A DNA stretch of 54,587 nt from an uncultured bacterium. GTDB lineage: Bacteria; Verrucomicrobiota; Verrucomicrobiia; Verrucomicrobiales; V1-33. A program made the translations under genes and the position numbers. Below, piece by piece: positions 1 to 7,139 of the stretch (position 1 is the stretch's first letter; each line of letters starts with the position of its first letter). The stretch is taken from NCBI GenBank assembly GCA_903954065.1, contig CAJBME010000201.1, positions 1 through 54,587 on the forward strand, in the 5' to 3' direction. Under the pieces are notes generated by a model, which ran no database searches, was not told the DNA's origin, and worked only from the letters and a program-made list of their open reading frames with translations.

Positions 1-293
1 CAGCAATCAGGTCGACTCCAAAGCGCAATCCGATCGAGAACCCGCACCCGCCCGAGATCAATTTGATAATAAAACCCGCGCGTGCCAGACGTGGCATTGG
101 GATGAGTGAAAGTCCTGCGGTTGCCGTCCGTCAAACTCTCCACCGGATTGCCCGGCACCACCTGAGCACTGGAAATTACCGGCCGACCAAGCGCAAAATT
201 CCCCTCCTGCGACCAGACCCGACAGGAAACAAACAACCCCAAAAACAAAGCCAAAGAAAGAAATGAACGACACATGCGGCGGAAATGATTCAT
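1..293 (-). CDS. Secreted discoidin (F5/8 type C)-like protein, N-terminal part
   Basis: A reading frame on the minus strand starts at an ATG at 291-293 and runs off the left edge, so only about 97 residues are visible. It opens with basic residues (MNHFRRMCR) and a hydrophobic stretch (FLSLALFLGLFVS), a typical Sec signal peptide. The mature start, NFALGRPVISSAQVV followed by ESLTDGN, YYQIDLG and DRIALWSR, is the pattern of galactose-binding-like F5/8 type C (discoidin) domains, which bind carbohydrate and are often appended to secreted glycoside hydrolases, sulfatases or planctomycete-type proteins. A cysteine lies near the signal cleavage zone (FVSCRVW), but a lipobox is not clear. The catalytic partner domain, if any, lies outside the window. 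A second in-frame ATG at 273-275 would still keep the signal peptide. Confidence 0.7.
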   Translation of the reverse strand, partial: MNHFRRMCRSFLSLALFLGLFVSCRVWSQEGNFALGRPVISSAQVVPGNPVESLTDGNRRTFTHPNATSGTRGFYYQIDLGRVRVLDRIALWSRPDC

Positions 294-475
294 TATGACG
301 CACCACTGCCACCGGGTGCAAAAGAAATCGCCCCTGCACGCTCAGATCCTGCCGTCCGCCCCCCGTTCGCTTTCCACCCGCAACCTCCCCTCGCGCGCCC
401 CCATTCGCTTCGCTTCTCCTTGCCCCACCGGGTACTCGCAGGGTATACTTCCAAGTCGGACTGTCCCGTCTCTTC

Positions 476-778
476 ATGCTCAAAGCCGATTATTTCATCT
501 GCCCGGATTGCGGAGCCGAAGTGCGCGTCGGCTCCCGCGGGTGCACCCGCTGCGCCTCCGAACGGGCTACCAAATCTTGGGGTAAACGAAAACCCTGGGA
601 ACAGGATGAAACCCACGACGGTCTGGATCTTCCCGATGAGGAATTTAATTACGAAGATTTCCTGAACGAAGAATTCGGCGGCGGCCGCAAAAAGTCCGCC
701 CTCGATTGGGTCTGGTGGACCACCGCGCTCGTCCTCGTGATCGCCCTCGCCGCCGGATACATTCTCGTCCGCCTTTAA
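476..778 (+). CDS. Zinc-ribbon, single-pass membrane protein
   Basis: A 100-residue protein with two Cys-x2-Cys knuckles near the start (C9/C12 in CPDC and C23/C26 in CTRC), which form a small zinc-ribbon. An acidic linker follows (DLPDEEFNYEDF). One hydrophobic segment spans about residues 77-98 (WVWWTTALVLVIALAAGYILV) and ends in a short basic tail. The zinc-ribbon would face the cytoplasm with the membrane anchor at the C terminus. Small zinc-ribbon/tail-anchored proteins of this form are common and mostly uncharacterised, so no function is assigned. It stands alone, between the divergent discoidin gene and a repeat-rich spacer. Confidence 0.7.
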   Translation: MLKADYFICPDCGAEVRVGSRGCTRCASERATKSWGKRKPWEQDETHDGLDLPDEEFNYEDFLNEEFGGGRKKSALDWVWWTTALVLVIALAAGYILVRL

Positions 779-1039
779 CCAAAACCACCGCATTCCCATG
801 CCCATGCCCCCGTCGGGGCAGCGCGTCCCATTGGCTTGACGTGGCCCCGTTGGGGCAAATTGAACGATAACGGTTCCGATCCCTTGCTCTGCCCCCCCAA
901 CCGGGGCCTTGCTCCCCAACCTGTCGGCGGAGCTCCGTGGGAGCTTATCGACGTGCAGGACCACTGGCGAACAACCAGCGCCTTGCTGACAGAGTGAGGC
1001 AGACCATCCGGGAGCCGCGGCCGTTTTCTAAAGTTTCCA
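779..1039. repeat. Spacer with three GC-rich palindromes
   Basis: This spacer, part of a gene-free stretch of 312 bases, holds three short palindromes built on runs of C and G. At 806-819 GCCCC pairs with GGGGC across CGTC. At 844-856 GCCCC pairs with GGGGC across GTT. At 895-906 CCCC pairs with GGGG across AACC, and this copy reads in the opposite orientation to the second. None is followed by a T-run, so they look like extragenic palindromic (REP-like) elements rather than terminators. No coding potential was seen here. Confidence 0.5.
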
Positions 1040-1067
1040 TTGACGCATTACTGTGCATATTTAATAT
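1040..1067 (+). promoter_or_regulatory. Sigma-70-like promoter of the GntR-ABC operon
   Basis: TTGACG at 1040-1045 and TAATAT at 1062-1067 are separated by 16 bases, which is near-consensus. Transcription would start about 1074, only some 17 bases before the GTG at 1091. The TTG at 1040 that opens the longest reading frame is therefore the -35 box and not a start codon. Confidence 0.6.
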
Positions 1068-1090
1068 ATACACTAGCCGCATCCAAGACT

Positions 1091-1492
1091 GTGCCTCCGA
1101 AATCCATCAAATTCCTACTGCCGCCGATCTCGGCTGCCGCGCCGGGCACGCTTTACGAGCAGATTGTCAGCGGGTTGAAGCGTGCGATTAGTGAGAGCAA
1201 GATCAACGCGGGCGAGGCGCTACCGTCCTTCCGGCAGCTTGCCGAAGAGATGCTGGTGAGCGTGATCACGGTGAAGCGCGCTTACGAAGAGCTTGAGCGT
1301 GAGGGCATTATTTTCCGAAGGCAAGGGCTCGGGACTTTTGTCGCGGAGGGCGGCGGAGACCGCAGTCGCGAGGCCAAGATCGAGCAGGCCCGCACGCTTC
1401 TCAAGGACGCGGCCCGCGAAGCCACCGAAGCCGGCCTGACCCCGGCCGAAGTGCGCCGCCTTTTTCGCGAAACACTCAACGAATCCCCATGA
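1091..1492 (+). CDS. GntR-family (YtrA-type) transcriptional regulator
   Basis: From the GTG at 1091 this is a 133-residue protein with a winged helix-turn-helix over about residues 20-86. The GntR pattern is clear: LYEQIVSGLKRAI, GEALPSFRQLAEEM, then VKRAYEELEREG and GLGTFV. The remaining 45 residues form a short helical tail without a ligand-binding domain, the architecture of the YtrA subfamily, whose members usually repress the ABC transporter encoded next to them. Its stop overlaps the ATG of the ABC gene (ATGA, 1489-1492), so the two are translationally coupled. GTG is preferred over the upstream TTG because a good promoter overlaps that TTG and because the GntR domain only begins after residue 15. 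Autoregulation of the operon is inferred. Confidence 0.85.
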   Translation: MPPKSIKFLLPPISAAAPGTLYEQIVSGLKRAISESKINAGEALPSFRQLAEEMLVSVITVKRAYEELEREGIIFRRQGLGTFVAEGGGDRSREAKIEQARTLLKDAAREATEAGLTPAEVRRLFRETLNESP

Positions 1493-2361
1493 ATACGGCC
1501 CCAGCTCTCGAAGTTTCCGGCTTGGAAAAACATTACCCACGCTTCGGCCTGGGCCCGCTCGACCTCACGGTGCCGCCCGGTTCGATCTATGGATTGATCG
1601 GTCCGAATGGTGCAGGAAAAACCACGCTCATCGACCTCATCTTCGGCATGGGTTCGCCCGATGCCGGCACGATCAAGGTTTGCGGATACGATCACGAACG
1701 GGATGAAGTCGCCGTGAAACAACGCGCGGCCTACGTCGGGCCGGACTTAAATTTCATCGCGTGGGGAAAAATCGGGCGCGCCATCCGTTTCAACCGCGGC
1801 TTTCGACCGACGTGGGACGATGGTTACTGCGCCCGGCTGATGCAGGATTTCGGGATTTCGGCGGATGATCGTATCGGCACGCTTTCCTTTGGCGGGCGCA
1901 CGAAACTCGCACTGCTGCTCGCGCTGGCCTGGAGGCCGCCCTTGCTCGTGCTCGACGAACCGACAACCGGCATCGACGCGCATTCGAAAAAGGCCGTCTT
2001 TGCGGAAATGCTGAACATCGTCCGCGACGAGGCGCGCACTGTTTTCATCTCATCGCACCAGATCTCCGATCTCGAAAGATTCGCTGATCGCGTGGGCGTG
2101 CTGCACAAAGGACGCCTCGTCGCTGAGGGCTCGACGGCCGAGTTGGTGGATCGGCATGTACAAGCGGAATGGGTAGCGGAAAACGCGGACGCCTTCGCTC
2201 ATACCCCGGGTCTCACCGTGCAGGAACGCGACGGCCCGCACTGGCGCGGGGTACTCGATACACTGACATGCCCGCTCCATACACTCGAGCTACGCGGAGC
2301 CCGCGATGTGCGCACGCAACCGCTCACACTCGAAGACCTCTTCCTCGCCCTGACCCAATAA
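1489..2361 (+). CDS. ABC transporter ATP-binding protein
   Basis: A 290-residue nucleotide-binding subunit. Walker A is GPNGAGKTT (residues 38-46), the signature region is LSFGGR (132-137), Walker B is LLVLDEP (152-158), the D-loop is GID, and the switch histidine is H190 in SSHQ. The signature departs from LSGGQ, and the Q-loop region (AAYVGPDLNF) lacks an obvious glutamine, as in several ABC-2 exporters controlled by YtrA-type regulators. About 80 residues after the switch form a C-terminal extension. It overlaps the regulator gene by four bases and precedes a multi-pass membrane protein that should be its permease. The likely role is export or resistance to an envelope-active compound; the substrate cannot be read from sequence. 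Confidence 0.9.
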   Translation: MNTAPALEVSGLEKHYPRFGLGPLDLTVPPGSIYGLIGPNGAGKTTLIDLIFGMGSPDAGTIKVCGYDHERDEVAVKQRAAYVGPDLNFIAWGKIGRAIRFNRGFRPTWDDGYCARLMQDFGISADDRIGTLSFGGRTKLALLLALAWRPPLLVLDEPTTGIDAHSKKAVFAEMLNIVRDEARTVFISSHQISDLERFADRVGVLHKGRLVAEGSTAELVDRHVQAEWVAENADAFAHTPGLTVQERDGPHWRGVLDTLTCPLHTLELRGARDVRTQPLTLEDLFLALTQ

Positions 2362-2421
2362 ACGCGGCCGCCTCCCCAAAGTGAAGCCGCCGTTCGCTTT
2401 CCATTTCCCGACTCCACTGTC

Positions 2422-3858
2422 ATGAAATCTCTCATTTTCGATTTCCTCCATCGCTGGCGCTGGCTCTTCGTGATCTCGCTCTTAGTTTCCGCGGTCAGCG
2501 GTCTCATGGGGCTGCCACTCATCCTCGCCCCTGCCGCAGTCGTCGCCCTTCAGCTTGATGCGCGGCGCGGCGTATTCCGCGCGGTTCGTCCACTACCCAT
2601 CACGCGGCTGGATCAAGCCAAGACCTGGTGGGTCATCGGGGTGCCATTACTTCCGCTCCTCTCCGTGCCGGCGCTCGTGCTCGGGATCATGCTGTTCCCT
2701 CACTTTCAGCCGAGCGCCCGCTCTTTACAGCCTGCTCGCATTACCACCCCCATGACCGAAACCATGCTGCCGATGGAACCCCGCCCGCAGGCATTACCCG
2801 AGACATCCGTACCGGATACGGAGCACCGTTACATCGCACCGTCGCAGGCACCGGGGAAAAACCCGCGCGCACCATGGTTCGCCGCAGCGGTACAATCATG
2901 GGTGGCCCTGGGTTACGCCGGATTCTGCTTTTTCCTGATGCAATGGGCCCCGCAGCGCCAGCCGGAAAACCTCGCCGAGAACGTCCAACAGGGCATGTTC
3001 GGCCTGCTCTGGGGAATCTCGATGCCGGGCGTCGTGTTTTTGCTACCAAACCTCCCGCGCAGTTCCGACACCATCGCGACTTGGCACTGGGCGGTCTTGG
3101 CAGCGGCACCGGTTTTTGTCGCGCTCTCCTACTTCAGCGCGGCAGAGTTGATGCGGCAGCAAATGGTTGTGACGGCCGCGAAAAACAGGCCGCAAGCCAC
3201 CACCGAATCGTTAGCCCTTTCCGGCGGCCTCACCGGCATCCCGCTCTATATCGTGAATTTCGCCGGGCGCATCGTACTGATGGTCGCCCTGATCGCCTGT
3301 GTGCAGATCATTATGCTGCGGTGGATGTCGCAGGGCAACGCGCCGGGACATAATCCAGCCGCGGGCGTGCAAGTCTCGCTGATGGGCATGATGATTGGCG
3401 CGACCATCGCCGAATCTGTCGGCATGAGAGCGCTCCGCGCACTGCCGCTTTCCACCGTGAAACTCGCCCTGCTGCTTTCGCTCGTCCCTTGGGCCGGGGC
3501 CTTCTCCGGTGCGTTTGTTTCCGCCGTGTTCTGCCGTGCGGGTGATCCATCGCTTTCCATCTGGGTGAACTTGGGGGCACAATCCCTCGCGCTCTGCGGC
3601 TGGGCAATTCTCGCCCTCTCCATCACCCTGCATATTTCTTCAGGCGGGCGGCTTTTCGTGCTGATGCTGCTCTCCTTCATACCCGGCATCGCGATTCAAT
3701 TTGCCGTGCAATACACCGTTCTGATAGCGGCGATCGGATTGGTAACAGGCTGCGCCGGGTTCGCGCTCCTGATCCGCGGACTGAGGAAATCCAGCGCCTT
3801 CTATCGCCCACGCGGGTTTTTCGGTATGACTCCGGGACAGCCGACGGCCGTGCGTTAG
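2422..3858 (+). CDS. ABC-2-like membrane permease subunit
   Basis: A 478-residue integral membrane protein. Hydrophobic segments appear at the start (WLFVISLLVSAVSGLMGLPLI), around residues 75-90 (PLLPLLSVPALVLGIML), and repeatedly through the second half, including a final pair near residues 415-450. A hydrophilic loop rich in proline and methionine lies at about residues 95-150 and may be extracytoplasmic. It follows the ABC ATPase by 60 bases on the same strand, so it is most simply the transmembrane partner of that ATPase in the GntR-controlled operon. The sequence does not match a permease family I can name with certainty; the assignment rests on topology and position. Confidence 0.7.
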   Translation: MKSLIFDFLHRWRWLFVISLLVSAVSGLMGLPLILAPAAVVALQLDARRGVFRAVRPLPITRLDQAKTWWVIGVPLLPLLSVPALVLGIMLFPHFQPSARSLQPARITTPMTETMLPMEPRPQALPETSVPDTEHRYIAPSQAPGKNPRAPWFAAAVQSWVALGYAGFCFFLMQWAPQRQPENLAENVQQGMFGLLWGISMPGVVFLLPNLPRSSDTIATWHWAVLAAAPVFVALSYFSAAELMRQQMVVTAAKNRPQATTESLALSGGLTGIPLYIVNFAGRIVLMVALIACVQIIMLRWMSQGNAPGHNPAAGVQVSLMGMMIGATIAESVGMRALRALPLSTVKLALLLSLVPWAGAFSGAFVSAVFCRAGDPSLSIWVNLGAQSLALCGWAILALSITLHISSGGRLFVLMLLSFIPGIAIQFAVQYTVLIAAIGLVTGCAGFALLIRGLRKSSAFYRPRGFFGMTPGQPTAVR

Positions 3859-3956
3859 GCCTGGAGATGACAGTTCATGACCCGTTGAGAGCCAAGTTTA
3901 TTCTTCCGACTACCCCACTCATCTAAAATCCTGAACACCGACCGAGCCCGAGCCAA

Positions 3957-3976
3957 CCCCGGGACTGACCCCGGGG
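3957..3976. terminator. Hairpin between convergent genes
   Basis: CCCCGGG (3957-3963) pairs with CCCGGGG (3970-3976) across a six-base loop. It sits between the permease gene (plus) and the DUF1080 gene (minus), where it could serve as a bidirectional terminator. There is no T-run on either side, so it may instead be another GC-rich palindrome. Confidence 0.35.
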
Positions 3977-3996
3977 CGGGTGGCTTGCGGCGACTT

Positions 3997-4647
3997 CTAG
4001 TCGGCCAGCCGTTTCACGCGGATGTTTTTGTACATCACGGTTGATTCGGGATCATGGGCTTGCAGGGCAAATGTTCCAGATCCGAGTTTCCGTCCTGGTT
4101 CTTGGCCCGGACCGGCGGCCGGCTCGGTGTATTCATTCACCACTTTGCCATCGAAGGAAACGGTGACGGTTTGGCCCACCACTTTGATTTCGTATTCCCA
4201 CCAGACGCCATCGGCGACCGGGGAGATTTTCATGATGTCTTTGCATTTATAGATCGATCCCGATTTACGAGGATCTTTCTCAAACGTGTTGTTCACTTGG
4301 GCTTCGTGGCCGACGTCCGGCCAGTTTTCCGGCTGGTACGCGGTATGGAAGAAGATGCCGCCATTGCTGTTCGGCTTCGTCATGACCTGAGCGCGGAAGA
4401 CGAAGTTTTTAAACGGGGTTTTATCTCCGACGTAAAACAGGTGATTGCGCGGGCCGTAGGCGATGAGCACGCCGTCTTCGAGTTTAAACGCAGGCTTTTC
4501 CTTTTCAGCCACTTTCCAGCCGTCCAACGACTTACCGTCGAAAATGACGGTAAATCCTTCGTCAGTGGATTTTTTTTCCTCGGCGCGAGCCGGAGTCAGG
4601 GCCAAGGCGCAAGCCAAGGCCATCAAGCAGGTCAGTGTTTTTTTCAT
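3997..4647 (-). CDS. Secreted DUF1080 (3-keto-disaccharide hydrolase-like) protein
   Basis: A 216-residue protein with a signal peptide (MKKTLTCLMALACALALTPARA). The mature part is a single DUF1080 domain with a jelly-roll, laminin-G-like fold: FTVIFDGKSLDGWKV near the start, NSNGGIFFHTAY and DVGHEAQVNN in the middle, and VMYKNIRVKRL at the end. DUF1080 proteins are very abundant in Planctomycetes and Verrucomicrobia. Some cleave 3-keto-glycosides, hence the family name 3-keto-disaccharide hydrolase. It lies 60 bases downstream of the ThuA-family gene on the same strand, a common pairing that suggests a shared role in periplasmic processing of oxidised sugars. Substrate unknown. Confidence 0.85.
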   Translation of the reverse strand: MKKTLTCLMALACALALTPARAEEKKSTDEGFTVIFDGKSLDGWKVAEKEKPAFKLEDGVLIAYGPRNHLFYVGDKTPFKNFVFRAQVMTKPNSNGGIFFHTAYQPENWPDVGHEAQVNNTFEKDPRKSGSIYKCKDIMKISPVADGVWWEYEIKVVGQTVTVSFDGKVVNEYTEPAAGPGQEPGRKLGSGTFALQAHDPESTVMYKNIRVKRLAD

Positions 4648-4707
4648 GAATGGAATAAGTGGGGATTGTCGGGTGGATGAAACAGGAATGGCGGGAGTGG
4701 GGGAAAC

Positions 4708-5661
4708 TTACGGTTTGGTGCTGCCGTGGTTGACTGGGACCTCATAGTCCCCGAGGGCAAATTGCAGGCCGCCGAGGTAATGATGCACGACCGGCGCATT
4801 CCAATAAACCTCGTCATTGTGACCGAGCGAGCAATAAAAAACCCGGCCCTTGCCCTGCGTGCGAATCCAGGAAATAGCAAAGTCGCCGTCGGTCCGCCCG
4901 ATCCCGCCCTTAGTCATGTCGGTCTTGCTGCCTTCGCCCAGATACAATCCCAGCAAATTATGCCGGGTGGCCGCGTCGTAGTTTTTCAGCTGATAAATTT
5001 CGTCTTTGATTTCGAAGGTCGCGCCACCGGCTTTAAACGGGGCGGCCAGCGGGTGGTCGACGTCGCGCACTTTCACGGTTACGGTATCGCCGGCGTTCCA
5101 TGGATGGCCGTTAAATGTGCCACCGATCATGTTAAAGTACCGTGGCTCTTCGCCGAGGGTGTCGGTGGCCGAGTGAATACCGGCCAGTCCGCCGCCGTTG
5201 TCGACGAAGTTGAGCAATGATTTCATCAGCCGCTCCGCGCGGGCGGCGTCGGCCTGCACCAGCTGCTCCCGGGCCGGGTTATCTTTCCACTGCCCCTGAT
5301 CCTCACTGAAAACCGGTCCCGTCGTATTCAACATCAATACCGCATCATAGGCTTTCAATTTTTCCGGCTCAAAATAAGCCACATCCTCGGTCACCGTGGC
5401 CGTGAACGCCCCCGTCTTCTCCCCCAGAAGCTTGATCATTTCCTGACCCACAGGAATGGAACCGTGACGAAATCCCCGAGTGCGAGAAAACACAAGCAAC
5501 TGACGGGCTTTGGCGGGTTTGGCCAACGCCGCAGCCGGCAGCGAGCTTTGAATTTTCGACAGCTGGTCGGCGTTCACTTCGGCCCAGGCGTTAACGAGTG
5601 GCCAGTTGGAGACGGTGACGATGGCAGCTGTGATCCAGCGGCGCAGGGATTGACTATTCAT
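4708..5661 (-). CDS. Secreted ThuA-domain protein
   Basis: From the ATG at 5659-5661 this is a 317-residue protein with an N-terminal hydrophobic export segment (residues 8-25). The ThuA fold (class I glutamine amidotransferase-like, named after trehalose utilisation) is shown by LLVFSRTRGFRHGSI, DAVLMLNTTG, the glycine-rich nucleophile-elbow region NGGGLAGIHSATDT, and the histidine-bearing GRVFYCSLGHNDEV near the end. The longer reading frame up to 5760 was rejected because it would place 33 unrelated residues before the signal peptide and would overlap the promoter space of the divergent M42 gene. It probably forms an operon with the DUF1080 gene downstream. ThuA-like proteins are linked to keto-sugar metabolism, but their exact reaction is poorly known. 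Confidence 0.85.
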   Translation of the reverse strand: MNSQSLRRWITAAIVTVSNWPLVNAWAEVNADQLSKIQSSLPAAALAKPAKARQLLVFSRTRGFRHGSIPVGQEMIKLLGEKTGAFTATVTEDVAYFEPEKLKAYDAVLMLNTTGPVFSEDQGQWKDNPAREQLVQADAARAERLMKSLLNFVDNGGGLAGIHSATDTLGEEPRYFNMIGGTFNGHPWNAGDTVTVKVRDVDHPLAAPFKAGGATFEIKDEIYQLKNYDAATRHNLLGLYLGEGSKTDMTKGGIGRTDGDFAISWIRTQGKGRVFYCSLGHNDEVYWNAPVVHHYLGGLQFALGDYEVPVNHGSTKP

Positions 5662-5738
5662 GGGGGCAGCGGTTGGTTTTGGGGTATGATGAAAGACCAC
5701 AGAGTTTCCGCCACCCTCTCCAAAGTCAAGACACGCCC

Positions 5739-6848
5739 ATGAAAGAAGCCGCCTTTTCACTCCTTAGGGATCTCACCGAGGCTCACGGTGCTCCAGGGCA
5801 CGAGGACGGCCCCCGGGCCATCTTCGCCCGGGAAATGGCCCCACTCGGGACACTGACCACCGACCGCCTCGGCTCCGTGCTCTGCGAACTCTCCCCCGGA
5901 ACCAAAAATACCCAGACTCAACCGCGCGTCATGATCACCGCCCACCTCGACGAGGTCGGCTTCATGGTCCACAGTATCACCGAATCCGGATTCCTCACCG
6001 TCGTCGCCCTCGGCGGATGGTGGACCCACACCCTGCTCGCCCAACGCGTCCGCATCCGCACCCGCACCGGCCGCGAACACCTCGGCATCATCACCTCAAC
6101 CCCTCCCCACTTCCTCAGCGAAACCGAAAAAAATCGGGTCCTCACCATCGAACAGCTCTACATCGATGTCGGCGCGTCCAGCCGCCGCCACGCCGAAGAA
6201 TCACTCGGCCTCAGCCCCGGCGACGTCATTGTCCCAGATTCCCGCTGCACCCCGCTGTCCGATCCCGACCTACTCTGCGCCAAAGCCTTCGACAATCGCG
6301 TGGGCGTCGCCGTCACCATCGCCGCCCTCCAACAGCTCGCCGCCTCGTCGTATCCTTCCCCCAGCCAGCTGCTCGGCGTCGCCACCGTGCAGGAAGAAAT
6401 AGGATGCCGCGGAGCCGAAACCGCCGCCGCCCTGGCCCGCCCCGACATCGCCCTCGTCATCGAAGGCACCCCAGCCGATGACACCCCAGGCTACCCCGCC
6501 AGCGCCCGGCAGGCCGTACTCGGAAAAGGCCCGCAAATCCGCGTCATGGATCCAACCGCCCTCATGAATCCAAAACTCGTCCGCTTCGTGACGGACGTCG
6601 CCACCGAAAAAAGTATCCCCTACCAACTCGCCGTGCGCCGCAGCGGCGGCACTGACGCCCGAGCGTTCACCACCTCTGGCCTCGGCGTGCCCAGCGTCGT
6701 CATCGGCGTGCCCGCCCGCTATATCCACACCCACAACGCCGTCATCCACCTCGATGACTACCTCGCCACCGTAGCCCTCGTCGTCGAGGTCGCCCGCCGC
6801 CTCGATAGCACCACCATCGCCGGATTCACATCGTTCCTCGCGCCCTGA
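5739..6848 (+). CDS. M42-family metallo-aminopeptidase
   Basis: A 369-residue cytosolic peptidase of the M42 (TET/FrvX) family. The dinuclear metal site is visible: H69 and D71 in ITAHLDEVGF, D185 in AFDNRVG, the base/ligand pair E219-E220 in VQEEIG, E242 in ALVIEG followed by DDTPG, and the final histidine in YIHTHNAV (H330 or H332). The RSGGTDA motif is also typical. Length matches the family. The start at 5739 gives MKEAAFSLLRDLTEAHGAPG, the usual M42 beginning; a longer frame from 5673 would reach into the divergent promoter. M42 enzymes trim short peptides as large oligomers; some homologues are annotated as cellulases (CelM) in error. Confidence 0.9.
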   Translation: MKEAAFSLLRDLTEAHGAPGHEDGPRAIFAREMAPLGTLTTDRLGSVLCELSPGTKNTQTQPRVMITAHLDEVGFMVHSITESGFLTVVALGGWWTHTLLAQRVRIRTRTGREHLGIITSTPPHFLSETEKNRVLTIEQLYIDVGASSRRHAEESLGLSPGDVIVPDSRCTPLSDPDLLCAKAFDNRVGVAVTIAALQQLAASSYPSPSQLLGVATVQEEIGCRGAETAAALARPDIALVIEGTPADDTPGYPASARQAVLGKGPQIRVMDPTALMNPKLVRFVTDVATEKSIPYQLAVRRSGGTDARAFTTSGLGVPSVVIGVPARYIHTHNAVIHLDDYLATVALVVEVARRLDSTTIAGFTSFLAP

Positions 6849-7139
6849 CCGCGGACGGGAAACCGCGCCGCGACCGGGGTCAGCGCCCCCCCCCGGGAAC
6901 GCCGACGTCCCGTCGGCCACTCTCTTCACGCCACGTCACGCCACGCCACGCCCCTCAGCGCCACGCTCAAAAATCGTTCGGAGAGACGTTCGGCGCCGCG
7001 ACCGGAGTCAGCGCCCCCAGCGACAGAAAATGCCAAGCTGCCTCCTGAGAGGCGGGGGTTTCTCAAGGAGGCTTGGGAATCGGAAGGCGAAAGGATCATT
7101 TTGTCAAGATTCGCACACTGACCCCATTTTCCCGATAGA
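6849..7139. repeat. Repeat-rich spacer: 26-bp direct repeat and palindrome
   Basis: Two copies of a 26-bp sequence, beginning GCGCCGCGACCGG and ending GTCAGCGCCCCC, lie at 6865-6890 and 6993-7018 with a single mismatch. A perfect palindrome, GCCGACG/CGTCGGC with a TCC loop, occupies 6901-6917 and is preceded by CCCGGGAACGCCGA (6892-6905). The same 14 bases recur at 49687-49700. A CACGCCACGCCACG tract follows at about 6929. Near the right end, TTTGTCAAGATTCGCACAC and GACCCCATTTTC resemble sequences seen beside mobile elements. No gene is visible. Confidence 0.55.
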
